NCBI RefSeq assembly: GCF_029626175.1
Contig: NZ_JARUBM010000002.1
Span: 186,001-250,000 of the forward strand
Reading direction: 5' to 3'
DNA: 64,000 nt
From: Micromonospora sp. WMMD1082
GTDB lineage: Bacteria > Actinomycetota > Actinomycetes > Mycobacteriales > Micromonosporaceae
The notes beneath the pieces were generated by a model. That model worked only from the letters and a program-made list of their open reading frames with translations, was not told where the DNA came from and did no database searches. Made by a program: the position numbers and the translations under genes. This document shows positions 1 to 7,928 of this stretch, one piece after another (the first letter of the stretch is position 1; each line of letters opens with the position of its first letter).

Positions 1-59
1 GTCGGGCGTGATGGCCCGAGTTGCCGCAAGTCGTGACGGCTCTGCCGCGGACCGGGCGG

Positions 60-839
60 TCAGGGAGTGGCGGTGGGGCGGCCTACTGCGCGCAGTTCCG
101 ACAGCGCCGACGCGAACCCGTGCAGCAGGTCCGTCGCCTCGGTCAGTCGCGCCGCCGCCGGGTGTTCGGTCTCCGGGCGGTACTCCTCGGCCAGGTAGCC
201 AGCGGCAGCCACCACCAGCCGCTCGTACGCCCCGACACCCGCCTCCAACTGCCCAGTCAGCGCCCAGTGCGCCTCGGCCAGCGGCTCACGGGCGTCGGCC
301 GGTGCGATCTGTACCGCCCGTTCCACGCTGACCACCCGGTTGGCCAGCTCGCGCAACGACGCCTCGGCCGCTGAGGCCTCGGCCACGGCCGGCTCGGCGA
401 GGCCGGTCAGGCGGCCCGACATCGATGCCATGGTCGAGGCGGCCCGGTCCAGCCGATCCCAGGGTTGGGCGGCGCTGGTGCCGCGTAGCGCGCTGCGGGA
501 GCGGGCTCGGCGTACCTCGGCGACCACGCCGGCCCCGGCGGGCAGTCGTTCCACGGCGGCGACCAGGCGGGCCCGGGAGCGGGCGGCGGCCTGGGCCGGG
601 TCGAGGGCGGGTGGGGCGGGCTGGGCGGCCAGGGCGCGCAGGTCGATCCAGCGCCACGAGGCCAGGGCGATGGAGGCGCCGGCGGCGGCGGCCCAGAAGG
701 CGTCGGCGAGGCCGAGCCCGGCGTACGGGGTCAGGATGACGGTGGCGCCGCCGAGCCCGCCGGCCAGTACGCTCCAGCGCCGAGCGGAGCGCCGCAGCTT
801 GCTCAGCTGCCGGAAGTAGCGGGTGCGCTCGTCTGCCAC
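60..839 (-). CDS. pspM: PspM-like membrane protein (phage shock module)
   Basis: A 259-residue protein that begins with a basic segment, then two adjacent hydrophobic helices at about residues 22-43 and 44-62, followed by a long alanine/arginine/glutamate-rich soluble, probably helical tail. It lies 23 bp after pspA in the same direction, and the order clgR-pspA-this gene equals Rv2745c-Rv2744c-Rv2743c of M. tuberculosis, where Rv2743c (PspM) is the membrane partner of PspA in the envelope-stress response. The GTG start at 839 was chosen because GAGGAGG lies just upstream; the reading frame stays open far upstream only because it is the shadow of pspA. The assignment rests on topology and synteny, since PspM sequences diverge strongly. 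The fourth gene of the M. tuberculosis module would lie beyond the left edge. Confidence 0.72.
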   Translation of the reverse strand: MADERTRYFRQLSKLRRSARRWSVLAGGLGGATVILTPYAGLGLADAFWAAAAGASIALASWRWIDLRALAAQPAPPALDPAQAAARSRARLVAAVERLPAGAGVVAEVRRARSRSALRGTSAAQPWDRLDRAASTMASMSGRLTGLAEPAVAEASAAEASLRELANRVVSVERAVQIAPADAREPLAEAHWALTGQLEAGVGAYERLVVAAAGYLAEEYRPETEHPAAARLTEATDLLHGFASALSELRAVGRPTATP

Positions 840-862
840 CGTGGCCTCCTCGACTCCTCCGG

Positions 863-1726
863 TCAGCCGGCGGCGCTCGTGTCGCCGGTGCCGCGGTCGC
901 GGCTCATGCTGGCGCGGATCTCGTCGAGTCGGGCGACCGCCGGGTCGGCCGACGCGGGCTGCTGACCGGCCACGGCGCCGCGCTCGGGCTCGGCGCCCAG
1001 TTGCTCGCCGGCCATGCTGGCGCGGATCTGGTCCAGCCGGGCGGAGCCGGCCGTGTCTAGGGTGGCCTTCTGGATCTCCAGCATCCGGCCCTCGGCCGAG
1101 TTGCCGGCGAGTTCCGCACGGCCCATCGCGTTGGCGTAGCGGCGCTCGATGCGGTCGCGGACCTCGTCCAGGGTGGGGGTGCTGCCGGGGGCGGTGAGCG
1201 CCGACATGGACTCCAGCGAGGCGGCCACGCTCTCCTGCATCTTGGCCTGCTCCAGCTGGCTGAGCAGCTTGGCGCGCTCGGCGAGCTTCTGCTGGAGGAT
1301 CATGGAGTTGTTCTCGACCGCGCGGCGGGCCTGGCCGGCGGCGCCGAGCGCCTGGTCGTGCAGCGTCTTCAGATCCTCGGCGGCCTGCTCGGCGGAGACC
1401 AACTGGGTGGCCAGGGTCTGCGCGGACTGCTCGTAGCGCCCGGCCTCGGTCTCGTCGCCCTTGGCCCGGGCCTGGTCGGCGAGCACCAGCGCCTGGCGGG
1501 CGTTGGACTGCAACCGCTCGACGTCGGACATCTGCCGGGACAGCTTCATCTCCAGCTGACGCTGGTTGCCGATCACCGCGGCGGCCTGCTGCACGAGCGC
1601 CTGGTGCTGCCGGTGCGCCTCGTCGATGGCCTGCTGGAGCTGCACCTTCGGGTCGGCGTGCTCGTCGAGCCGGGCGCCGAAGAGCGCCATCAGGTATTTC
1701 CACCCCTTGACGAACGGGTTCGCCAT
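863..1726 (-). CDS. pspA: PspA/IM30 family envelope-stress protein
   Basis: A 287-residue member of the PspA/Vipp1 family, peripheral inner-membrane proteins that assemble on damaged membranes. The start reads [17 protein letters not shown], the amphipathic N-terminal membrane-binding helix; residues of about 25-190 are heptad-rich coiled coil (for example [20 protein letters not shown]). It is somewhat longer than the 270-residue mycobacterial protein. The C-terminal tail carries the element RLDQIRASM and, about 30 residues later, RLDEIRASM, so the tail has an internal duplication. Upstream lies clgR with a 172-bp gap that has room for a promoter; downstream is the pspM-like gene. In actinobacteria ClgR activates this operon, and the same is inferred here. 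Confidence 0.93.
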   Translation of the reverse strand: MANPFVKGWKYLMALFGARLDEHADPKVQLQQAIDEAHRQHQALVQQAAAVIGNQRQLEMKLSRQMSDVERLQSNARQALVLADQARAKGDETEAGRYEQSAQTLATQLVSAEQAAEDLKTLHDQALGAAGQARRAVENNSMILQQKLAERAKLLSQLEQAKMQESVAASLESMSALTAPGSTPTLDEVRDRIERRYANAMGRAELAGNSAEGRMLEIQKATLDTAGSARLDQIRASMAGEQLGAEPERGAVAGQQPASADPAVARLDEIRASMSRDRGTGDTSAAG

Positions 1727-1898
1727 CTCCGCGGTATCCCCTCAATCACGTCGCTGCGCCTGCCCACCCCCGAGTGCCACGGGCGATGGTGGAACCATCG
1801 TCCCAGCCGGGCGCCAGCGCGGCATCCGTACCGGCGAGAGGGGACATCCGCGATCAAGCCTACGCGGCGGCGGCCATCACGACCATCGGCCACGAGGC

Positions 1899-2360
1899 TC
1901 AGGCGGCGCAGACCACGTCCCGATCGGTACGGTCGGCGGCGGGCCGGACCCGGGCGCTGCGCAGCGTCGCCTTGAGCGGGGAGTCCTGGCGTACGGAGAC
2001 GGCGACCGAGCCGTCCGAGGTGACCTGGCGTACGCCCCGGCCGGTGGCCTTGTGCACGGCGGCGGCGCCGACCGGCGTCGACTCGGCGGACTCGTCCTGC
2101 ACCGGCACCAGCACGCCCGGCATCTGCTCGGCGAGCGCGACCGTGTCGCTGACCTCGCGCAGCAGCTCGGAGAGGCGGGCGCCCAGCGCGTCGCAGATCG
2201 CGGCGAGCAGCTCGCTGGAGGGCTCCTTCTGGCCGCGCTCGATCTCGGAGAGGTAGCCCAGGCTGACGTTGGCGGCGGAGGAAACCTCGCGCAGCGTGCG
2301 GTGCTGCCCCTGCCGGCGCGCCCGTAGTGCGTCACCGATCACCCGGCGTAGCAGGACCAT
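1899..2360 (-). CDS. clgR: ClgR-type XRE transcriptional regulator
   Basis: A 153-residue regulator with an N-terminal Cro/C1 helix-turn-helix (about residues 8-65, containing [20 protein letters not shown], followed by [11 protein letters not shown]), the ClgR signature in actinobacteria. ClgR activates clp protease, psp and other envelope/proteostasis genes. The ATG at 2360 is preceded by GGGAGGTGCG, which decides against the longer reading that starts at 2444. The protein ends in Val-Val-Cys-Ala-Ala; ClgR proteins are known Clp protease substrates recognised through a short hydrophobic Ala-Ala tail, so conditional proteolysis is likely here too. It is followed by pspA and preceded by cinA, as in M. 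tuberculosis. A 216-bp gap upstream probably holds its promoter. Confidence 0.93.
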   Translation of the reverse strand: MVLLRRVIGDALRARRQGQHRTLREVSSAANVSLGYLSEIERGQKEPSSELLAAICDALGARLSELLREVSDTVALAEQMPGVLVPVQDESAESTPVGAAAVHKATGRGVRQVTSDGSVAVSVRQDSPLKATLRSARVRPAADRTDRDVVCAA

Positions 2361-2576
2361 CGCACCTCCCCTGAGGGACCACAGTTCGCCCGGCCGTCCG
2401 GCCCGGTGGCGGCACCGGCTCCGGCTGTCGGAGCTTTCCCGCAACCGTACCCGCTGCGCGCCGCCACGACATCCCGCCCCGCCCCGCCGGTCACCTCGCC
2501 GCTGATCCGTGGCACCTCAGGTAGCGCCGTCCCGGCGTGTCGTCCACCTGCACTGCCACAATCCGGGGACCGGGGG

Positions 2577-3086
2577 TCAGGGGGCGGCGGGGAGCTGGAT
2601 GTGGCCGGTGAGCAGGCGCAGGGCCTCGGTGACCGCCGCCCCGCGGATGTTGTCGCGGCCCCCGTCGAGGTCGAGGCGCCGTACCTCGGTGCCGTCGGGC
2701 CCGGCGACCGCGACGAAGACCAGGCCGACCGGCTTGCCGTCCTGCTGTTCCGGGCCGGCCACCCCGGTGGCGGCCAGGCTCCAGTCGGCCCCGCAGCGCC
2801 GCCGCCCGCCCTCGGCGAGCGCGGCCGCCACGTCGGCATCGACCGGTCCGCGCTCGGCCAGCAGTTCCGCCGGTACGCCGGCCAGTTGCTCCTTCAACTC
2901 GGTGGCGTAGACCACCAGCCCGCCCCGGTAGACGGCGCTCGCCCCGGCGATCTCCACGAGCGTGGCGGCCAGCAGGCCCCCGGTGAGCGATTCGACGGTG
3001 GCGACCGTCTCCCGCCGCTCGGCGAGGAGATGCACCACCCCGGCCGCCGCGCTGCCCATCGCCCCATCGGCCTCTCGCACACCCAT
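2577..3086 (-). CDS. CinA C-terminal domain family protein (nicotinamide-nucleotide amidase)
   Basis: A 169-residue protein that corresponds to the stand-alone CinA C-terminal (PncC) domain, which deamidates nicotinamide mononucleotide in pyridine nucleotide salvage. Diagnostic segments are TVATVESLTGGLLAA near the N terminus, VYRGGLVVYATELKEQLAGV, and SLAATGVAGPEQQDGKPVGL with the GxAGP motif. The N-terminal molybdopterin-binding half of full CinA is absent, as is common in actinobacteria. Two in-frame ATGs exist; the one at 3086 has GGAAGG nine bases upstream, while the one at 3095 touches that sequence, so 3086 is preferred. It sits between pgsA and clgR on the same strand, the conserved actinobacterial position. 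Confidence 0.9.
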   Translation of the reverse strand: MGVREADGAMGSAAAGVVHLLAERRETVATVESLTGGLLAATLVEIAGASAVYRGGLVVYATELKEQLAGVPAELLAERGPVDADVAAALAEGGRRRCGADWSLAATGVAGPEQQDGKPVGLVFVAVAGPDGTEVRRLDLDGGRDNIRGAAVTEALRLLTGHIQLPAAP

Positions 3087-3156
3087 GATCTGCATCCTTC
3101 CCGGCTTCCGAGCGGCCTACGCACCGCAACGCCGTCGGGCCCAGCCCGCGCTCAGT

Positions 3157-3870
3157 TCAGCGGCGGGTGCGGCGTAGGCGTAGCGCCTGGGCGATGTAGT
3201 CGAAGCCCGTGACGAGGGTGACCGCCACCGCGGCACCCATGATCCAGGGGCCGACCGTGGCGAGGGCCGCCGGCATCGGCCAGAGGTACCAGGTGATGGC
3301 CAGTATCTGGAGCGCCGTCTTGATCTTCCCACCCCGGCTCGCGGCGATCACACCACGTCGGATCACCCAGAAGCGCAGCGCCGTGATGCCCAGCTCGCGC
3401 GCCAGGATGACCACCGTCACCCACCACGGCAACCGGTCGTACCAGGAGAGCAGCAGCAGGGCGGCGCCGGTGAGCGCCTTGTCGGCGATCGGGTCGGCCA
3501 CCTTGCCGACCGCGGTGATGAGCCCGAAGCGGCGGGCGATCCAGCCGTCGACCAGGTCCGTCGCCGAGGCGACCGCGAAGATCAGGCAGGCGATGATCTG
3601 CCACCCGGGCTGTGTCATGCCGGAGACGACCACCGAGGCGGCGAAGACCGGCACGAGCACCAGCCGCAGCGCGGTCAGGGCGTTGGCGGCGTTGACCACG
3701 GGCACCCGGGCCGCCACCGGCACCGGAGCCGCCATCGGGACCGGGGCCACCGGAGCCGGCACCGGCACCGGGGTCGACTCCGTCGCCCCGGTCACCTGCC
3801 CACTCCACTCCGGTGTCGCACCCGGCACCGCACCTCGTGACTCCTCCGCCTCGTCCCGGCCCACCGTCAC
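3157..3870 (-). CDS. pgsA: CDP-alcohol phosphatidyltransferase (phosphatidylglycerophosphate synthase type)
   Basis: A 237-residue integral membrane enzyme that transfers a phosphatidyl group from CDP-diacylglycerol to an alcohol, most likely glycerol 3-phosphate. The full family motif DGxxAR(8)GxxxDxxxD is present with exact spacing, starting at DGWIARR, and several membrane helices follow. The first 60 residues are an unusual hydrophilic leader that ends in a Pro/Val/Ala-rich tract (residues about 32-58), before the enzyme proper begins at [13 protein letters not shown]. The start is a GTG overlapping the rimO stop codon (GTGA), indicating translational coupling. It corresponds to pgsA3 (Rv2746c) of M. 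tuberculosis, which also adjoins clgR; the precise alcohol substrate is not proved by sequence. Confidence 0.92.
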   Translation of the reverse strand: MTVGRDEAEESRGAVPGATPEWSGQVTGATESTPVPVPAPVAPVPMAAPVPVAARVPVVNAANALTALRLVLVPVFAASVVVSGMTQPGWQIIACLIFAVASATDLVDGWIARRFGLITAVGKVADPIADKALTGAALLLLSWYDRLPWWVTVVILARELGITALRFWVIRRGVIAASRGGKIKTALQILAITWYLWPMPAALATVGPWIMGAAVAVTLVTGFDYIAQALRLRRTRR

Positions 3871-5354
3871 CGTGCCGCGCCGGGCGCGGCCGAGATCATC
3901 TCATCCGGCACCGCGACCAGGTCCACGCCCTCGGTGCCGGCCACCGTGGCCCGGACCAGGTCACCCGGGCGTAGCGCGGCGAGATCGACACCGCCACCGT
4001 CCGGGGCGACCAGCGTGGTCGAGCCGTCCACCTCCGGCGCCTGGTGCGCGGCCCGCCCCTCCACCACGTCGCCGTCGACGGAGTCGACCAGCACCTCGAC
4101 CGTCGAGCCGAGGCGGTCCTCGGCGCGCTGCGAGCACAGCTCGTCGGCGAGCGCGCTGAGCTTGTCGTACCGGCGCTTGATGGTGGCGGCGGAGACCTTG
4201 CCCGGCAGCCCGGCGGCCTCGGTGCCGTCCTCGTCGCTGTAGTCGAAGACGCCGATCGCGTCGAGCCGGGCCTCGGTGAGGAAGCGGACCAGTTCGTCGA
4301 CGTCGGCCCGGGTCTCGCCGGGGAATCCGACGATGAAGTTGCTCCGCGCCCCGGCCGCAGGCGCCAGCTGCCGCGCGGCGGCCAGCAGCTCCAGGAAACG
4401 GTCGGTGGAGCCGAAACGGCGCATCCGGCGCAGCACCGGCTCGCTGGAGTGCTGGAACGACAGGTCGAAGTAGGGGGCCACGCCGGGCGTGGTGGCGATC
4501 GCCTCGACCAGCCCGGGTCGCGTCTCGGCCGGCTGGAGGTAGCTGGCCCGTACCCGGACGATGCCGTCGACGGCGGCGAGCTGCGGCAGCAGCTTCTCCA
4601 GCGCGCGCGGGTCGCCCAGATCCTTGCCGTACGAGGTGGAGTTCTCGCTGACCAGGACCAGCTCCCGGACGCCGCTCTTGGCCAGCCACTCGGCCTCGGC
4701 GAGCAGCTCGTCCGGGGTACGGGAGACGAAGGCGCCCCGGAACGCGGGGATGGCGCAGAACGCGCACCGCCGGTCGCAGCCGCTGGCCAGCTTGAGCGAG
4801 GCGACCGGCCCGCTGTCGAGCCGGCGGCGCAGCACCGTACGCAGGTGGGCGGGGGTGTGCTCGTCGACGTCGGCGCTCCGGCCGTGCCCGGGCAGCGACA
4901 CCGCGCTGGCGCGGCGGGCGACCGGAGTCAGCGGCAGCAGCTCTCGCCGGTCACGCGGGGTGTGCGCGGCGAACTCCCGGCCGGCGACGACCGCGTCCAA
5001 CCGGGCGGCGATATCCGGGTAGTCGTCGAAGCTGAGCACCGCCTGGGCCTCGGGGAGGCTGTCGGCCAGCTCCCGGCCGTACCGCTCGGCCATGCAGCCG
5101 GCGGCGACCACCTTCGCGCCGGTGTCGGCGGCGGCGAGCAGCGTCTGGATGGAGTCCTGCTTGGCCTTCTCCACGAACCCGCAGGTGTTGACGACCACCA
5201 CGTCGGCGCCCTCGCCGTCGGTCGTCACCTGCCAGCCCTCGGCGTGCAGGCGGGCGGCCAGTTCCTCCGAATCGACCTCGTTGCGGGCGCAGCCCAGGGT
5301 CAGCAGGGCGACCCGGCGGCCGTCGGAGTCGTAAGGGGAGGTGGCAGACACCAT
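3867..5354 (-). CDS. rimO: Ribosomal protein S12 methylthiotransferase RimO
   Basis: A 495-residue radical SAM enzyme that adds a methylthio group to the conserved Asp of ribosomal protein S12. The N-terminal UPF0004 domain carries three cluster cysteines (in [18 protein letters not shown] and [10 protein letters not shown]), the radical SAM core has the CxxxCxxC motif in [17 protein letters not shown] at about residue 192, and the C-terminal 65 residues form a TRAM-like domain. It is longer than the usual 430-440 residues because of an insertion between the two cluster domains ([20 protein letters not shown]). The start at 5354 (MVSATS) fits the family; the open frame reaches to 5420 but adds an unconserved leader. 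It is translationally coupled to pgsA downstream. Confidence 0.95.
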   Translation of the reverse strand: MVSATSPYDSDGRRVALLTLGCARNEVDSEELAARLHAEGWQVTTDGEGADVVVVNTCGFVEKAKQDSIQTLLAAADTGAKVVAAGCMAERYGRELADSLPEAQAVLSFDDYPDIAARLDAVVAGREFAAHTPRDRRELLPLTPVARRASAVSLPGHGRSADVDEHTPAHLRTVLRRRLDSGPVASLKLASGCDRRCAFCAIPAFRGAFVSRTPDELLAEAEWLAKSGVRELVLVSENSTSYGKDLGDPRALEKLLPQLAAVDGIVRVRASYLQPAETRPGLVEAIATTPGVAPYFDLSFQHSSEPVLRRMRRFGSTDRFLELLAAARQLAPAAGARSNFIVGFPGETRADVDELVRFLTEARLDAIGVFDYSDEDGTEAAGLPGKVSAATIKRRYDKLSALADELCSQRAEDRLGSTVEVLVDSVDGDVVEGRAAHQAPEVDGSTTLVAPDGGGVDLAALRPGDLVRATVAGTEGVDLVAVPDEMISAAPGAAR

Positions 5355-5444
5355 CCGAGGGTACCGGGCGGCGATCCCCGACCCGGCGACGGCGGTGAGG
5401 CGTGCCGCGCCGGCCCGCACGCGGGGCCCGACGGCGACGGTCGC

Positions 5445-6377
5445 TCAGACCGCCGGGGCGAGGATCCGGACCAGGCGATCGAGGAGGAAGACCTCGGTGC
5501 CGGCCAGGCCGACCGAGCAGAAGACCGAGATCTGGTCCGCGCCGGTGCGGGCGGGTGCGGCGCCGGCCAGCACCGCGCCCAGGTCACGCAGCCGGGAGGC
5601 GTACGGCGGCTGCGCGGCGAGCATCGGCGGGTCGTAGGCGATCGCCTGCGCCACCGAGTCGGTGGCGAGCACGGCGGCGGTGTCCAGCAGGTCGGTGCCG
5701 AACTCCGACCGGTCACGCTGCTTGAAGCCGACCGCGTTGACGTGGGTGCCGGGGCTCAGGTCGGCGGCGGTCAGCACCGGCGTCGGGCTGGTGGTGGCCA
5801 GCACCACCACGTCCCGGTCGCGTACGGCCGCCCGGACGCTGTCCACGGCGCGGGCCGGGACGCCGAGTTCGGCCCGGACCCGGGCGGCGAACGCCTCCCG
5901 GCGTGCGGTCGAGCGGCTGTGCACGGTCACCTCGCTCAGCGGTCGCACGGCAGCGGCGGCCCAGACCTGGGTCCATGCCTGCCCGCCGGAGCCGATCACG
6001 CCGAGCGTGGTCGCGTCCGGGCGGGCCAGCGCGTCCACCGCCACCCCGCCCAGCGCCCCGGTACGCCGGGAGCCCAACTCCTCCCCCACGGCCACCGCCC
6101 GCACCGCGCCGGTGCGCCCGTCGTGCAGCACCACCACCTGTTCGGTCTCCGGGTGCCCGAACGTGTCGTACGCCCGGTATCCGTACCACTGCCCCACCAG
6201 GTGCCCGGCGGTGAGCACCATTCGGCCGCCACCGAGGGTCGCGGCGGCGCGGGGTGGGGCCACCAACCGCCCGTCGTACGCGGCGAGCACGGCCTGACGC
6301 ATCGCGTCGACGCAGGTCGCGGCGTCCAGCGCGGCGGCGACCTCCCGATCGGAGATGAGCACGGTCACGGGGTCCAT
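5445..6377 (-). CDS. Ornithine cyclodeaminase/mu-crystallin family protein
   Basis: A 310-residue Rossmann protein of the ornithine cyclodeaminase/mu-crystallin family. The dinucleotide-binding segment is TTLGVIGSGGQAWTQVWAAA; the preceding ELGSRRTGALGGVAVDALAR and the later PGTHVNAVGFKQRDRSE are family landmarks (normally GTHINAVG). Members act as ornithine cyclodeaminase, lysine cyclodeaminase, ketimine reductase or alanine dehydrogenase, and the substrate cannot be set from sequence. The start at 6377 (MDPVTVLIS) is chosen by family length; a GTG at 6407 is in frame but adds ten unconserved residues and neither has a clear ribosome binding site. It is divergent from the guanidine-responsive unit at 6482, so the two share an upstream region. 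Confidence 0.85.
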   Translation of the reverse strand: MDPVTVLISDREVAAALDAATCVDAMRQAVLAAYDGRLVAPPRAAATLGGGRMVLTAGHLVGQWYGYRAYDTFGHPETEQVVVLHDGRTGAVRAVAVGEELGSRRTGALGGVAVDALARPDATTLGVIGSGGQAWTQVWAAAAVRPLSEVTVHSRSTARREAFAARVRAELGVPARAVDSVRAAVRDRDVVVLATTSPTPVLTAADLSPGTHVNAVGFKQRDRSEFGTDLLDTAAVLATDSVAQAIAYDPPMLAAQPPYASRLRDLGAVLAGAAPARTGADQISVFCSVGLAGTEVFLLDRLVRILAPAV

Positions 6378-6481
6378 GGTGCAGGTTGAAGCGAGCTTGA
6401 AGTCCACACCGGGTGATCCGTTTCACCCGGCCCGGCCGGCACGTCCGGTGCTACGGTCGGCCTCGGCGGCCCGTGCGGCCG

Positions 6482-6526
6482 CCCCGGACGAGTCGAGGGC
6501 GTACCCGGTCAGGCCAAGACGCCCCG
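6482..6526 (+). promoter_or_regulatory. Guanidine-III (ykkC-III) riboswitch aptamer
   Basis: The RNA reads CCCCGGACGAG, a short variable stretch, then GGGCGTACCCGGTCAGG and CCAAGACGCCCC. This matches the guanidine-III class (ykkC-III) almost base for base: the GGACGAG element, the ACCCGGTCAGG and CAAGAC conserved single-stranded runs. CCGG at 6484-6487 can pair with CCGG at 6505-6508 (pseudoknot helix) and GGGCG at 6497-6501 pairs with CGCCC at 6520-6524. It ends 58 bases before the start of the exporter gene at 6584, close enough to control translation initiation. Guanidine-III riboswitches are genetic ON switches that bind guanidinium. Confidence 0.9.
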
Positions 6527-6583
6527 CGTAGTGACCCGACTCGTCCCGGCCCCGGTGGCCGGGCCCGCCGAAAAGGTGACCCG

Positions 6584-6898
6584 ATGGCCTGGATCGTGCT
6601 GGTGCTCTCCGGACTGCTCGAAACGGCGTGGGCGATCGCCCTGGACCGCTCCGCCGGCCTCACCCGCGCAGTCCCCTCGGTGGTCTTCGTGATCACGCTG
6701 GTGCTGAGCATGGCCGGCCTGGCCTATGCGCTGCGGGAGATCCCGGTCGGCACCGGGTACGCGGTGTGGGTCGGCATCGGCGTGACCGGCACCGCCGCCG
6801 TGGGGATGCTCGCGCTGGGTGAGTCCGCCAGCCTGCCCCGGCTCGGCTGCCTGCTGCTGGTCGTCGCCGGAGTGATCGGCCTCAAGATCTACCACTGA
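6584..6898 (+). CDS. gdx: SMR-family guanidinium exporter (Gdx/SugE type)
   Basis: A 104-residue small multidrug resistance protein with four transmembrane helices. The helix 1 sequence LVLSGLLETAWAIALDRSAG places the essential proton/substrate-coupling glutamate at position 13 and Trp at 16, as in characterised Gdx proteins that export guanidinium in exchange for protons; the end GVIGLKIYH is also Gdx/SugE-like. It is a dual-topology family that acts as an antiparallel homodimer in the membrane. The ATG at 6584 has AAAAGGTG eight bases upstream; the longer open frame from 6413 is rejected because it would cover the riboswitch. The upstream guanidine-III riboswitch independently supports guanidinium as substrate. 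Confidence 0.93.
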   Translation: MAWIVLVLSGLLETAWAIALDRSAGLTRAVPSVVFVITLVLSMAGLAYALREIPVGTGYAVWVGIGVTGTAAVGMLALGESASLPRLGCLLLVVAGVIGLKIYH

Positions 6899-6991
6899 CG
6901 CGTGCTGGCGCGGATTGCGCGCGGGCGTGGCGAGCGTCCGCAGTGGGTAGAGACCGGACGGCAGACGCAGACTCACCGTCCGGAGGAAGAC

Positions 6992-7219
6992 ATGGCCACC
7001 AGCACCGTCCGCTCGACCAGCGCCGCCCGCATCTGCACCATCGTGAGCTTCGTGTTCGCGGTGCTCGCGCTGCTGCTCAACCCGGTCCTCTTCGGAGTCA
7101 TCGGGCTGGTCCTCGGCGTCGTCGGCGGGGTGCTCGGCGACAAGCCGCTCGGCTGGTACGCCGCCGGGGCGAACGTGCTCGCCATGGTGCTGGGCATGCT
7201 GATCCTCAGCGCACTCTGA
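6992..7219 (+). CDS. Small two-helix membrane protein
   Basis: A 75-residue protein with two predicted membrane helices, one from about residue 13 to 46 broken by a proline (IVSFVFAVLALLLNPVLFGV and on) and one at about 55-75 (GANVLAMVLGMLILSAL). A strong ribosome binding site GGAGGAAGAC precedes the ATG at 6992, which decides the start. It lies 93 bp after the guanidinium exporter in the same direction and is followed by a clear hairpin terminator, so it could be the last gene of the guanidine-controlled transcript or have its own promoter. No function is recognised; similar small membrane proteins are common in actinobacteria. Confidence 0.75.
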   Translation: MATSTVRSTSAARICTIVSFVFAVLALLLNPVLFGVIGLVLGVVGGVLGDKPLGWYAAGANVLAMVLGMLILSAL

Positions 7220-7239
7220 CCCCTCGCTCCGTCCCCCGC

Positions 7240-7271
7240 CGGGCCCGCCGCACACCACCGCGGCGGGCCCG
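7240..7271 (+). terminator. Hairpin terminator after the small membrane gene
   Basis: CGGGCCCGCCGC and GCGGCGGGCCCG form a perfect 12-bp stem with an 8-base loop, starting 20 bases after the stop codon at 7219. There is no T-run, as is usual in GC-rich actinobacteria. Confidence 0.7.
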
Positions 7272-7369
7272 CTCACATCGCGCGGCCGACGCTGGGAAGA
7301 GTACGGCCACGGACAGCAACGAACACGATCCGTAGCGCCCGTAGCCGCCAACAACCCTCACCCTTCACA

Positions 7370-7495
7370 TCCTTTGCTCTGCTTCAACCCACGCAATAGC
7401 TTGTGAACTGCGGCAACGCGACAGCCTCTCGCCGCCGCTTGAAGATCGACAGCCACTATCAGTAACCGTTGCGTCTAGTGAAGCAGAGCAAAGGA
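7370..7495. repeat. Long imperfect inverted repeat, MITE- or REP-like
   Basis: The left arm TCCTTTGCTCTGCTTCA (7370-7386) is the exact reverse complement of TGAAGCAGAGCAAAGGA (7479-7495). Beyond a 4-base mismatch block the match resumes with ACGCAA at 7391-7396 against TTGCGT at 7469-7474, so each arm is 27 bases with 23 matches. The interior (about 72 bp) contains no gene. The AT content and the long separated arms are unlike the compact hairpin terminators of this window and suggest a mobile palindromic element or a structured RNA. Confidence 0.6.
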
Positions 7496-7550
7496 CGGAA
7501 GGGGGTAGGGGGCGTTGGGCGGGGAAAGCACGGTGAGTGATGGTGCGGGG

Positions 7551-7928
7551 TCAGCCTCGGTCGGCGACCAGCACGCGGTTGCCGTCCGGGTCGCGGACGA
7601 TGGCCATCCGCTCGCCCCATGGCTGCGTCGCCGGCTCGGCCAGCACCTGCACACCGGCGCCGCGGAGACGCGCGACCGCCGCCGCGCAGTCGGCGACGTA
7701 CACCCACAGGGTGGTCGGACCGGCGGGCGGTTCGTCGTCCGCCTGGCGTCCGATGCCCAGCTGCCCCGCACCGAAACCCAGGGAGACGTACGCGGCCTCG
7801 CCGGTCTCCGGGAACCGGTAGCCGACCACCCCGCCGAGCAGTCCCTCGTAGAAGCGCAGCGCGGCGTCCAGGTCGCCGGCCGTGATGATCGGGAACAGTT
7901 CGCTCGCCAGTGCCGTGCGCTCAGCCAT
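7551..7928 (-). CDS. VOC-family (glyoxalase/bleomycin resistance-like) protein
   Basis: A 125-residue protein with the paired beta-alpha-beta-beta-beta modules of the vicinal oxygen chelate superfamily: ELFPIITAGDLDAALRFYEG begins module one, GPTTLWVYVADCAAAVARLR begins module two and GERMAIVRDPDGNRVLVAD closes it. Members include glyoxalase I, extradiol dioxygenases and antibiotic-binding proteins; substrate and even catalytic activity are uncertain. The ATG at 7928 has GAGGTGACG upstream and overlaps the 3' end of ftsK by 8 bases, which implies co-transcription with ftsK. The longer frame to 7988 is a shadow of ftsK. Confidence 0.85.
   Translation of the reverse strand: MAERTALASELFPIITAGDLDAALRFYEGLLGGVVGYRFPETGEAAYVSLGFGAGQLGIGRQADDEPPAGPTTLWVYVADCAAAVARLRGAGVQVLAEPATQPWGERMAIVRDPDGNRVLVADRG

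Larger units (their letters stand above)
7220..7550. other. 331-bp intergenic region between convergent genes
   Basis: The stretch separates the small membrane gene (plus strand) from the VOC gene (minus strand). It holds the hairpin at 7240-7271 and a long inverted repeat at 7370-7495 whose interior is noticeably less GC-rich than the surrounding genes. No open reading frame with gene-like coding character was found in it. Confidence 0.8.

Noticed and set aside
1..59. Possible coding sequence at the left edge
   Set aside because: Only 59 bases remain before the PspM-like stop codon; no start, stop or motif can be judged.
60..1745. A 561-residue minus-strand frame running through pspA
   Set aside because: Only the last 259 residues (from GTG 839) are gene-like; the rest is another frame of pspA.
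7370..7495. Ordinary rho-independent terminator
   Set aside because: The arms are separated by 72-92 bases and the nearby hairpin at 7240-7271 already serves the gene end.
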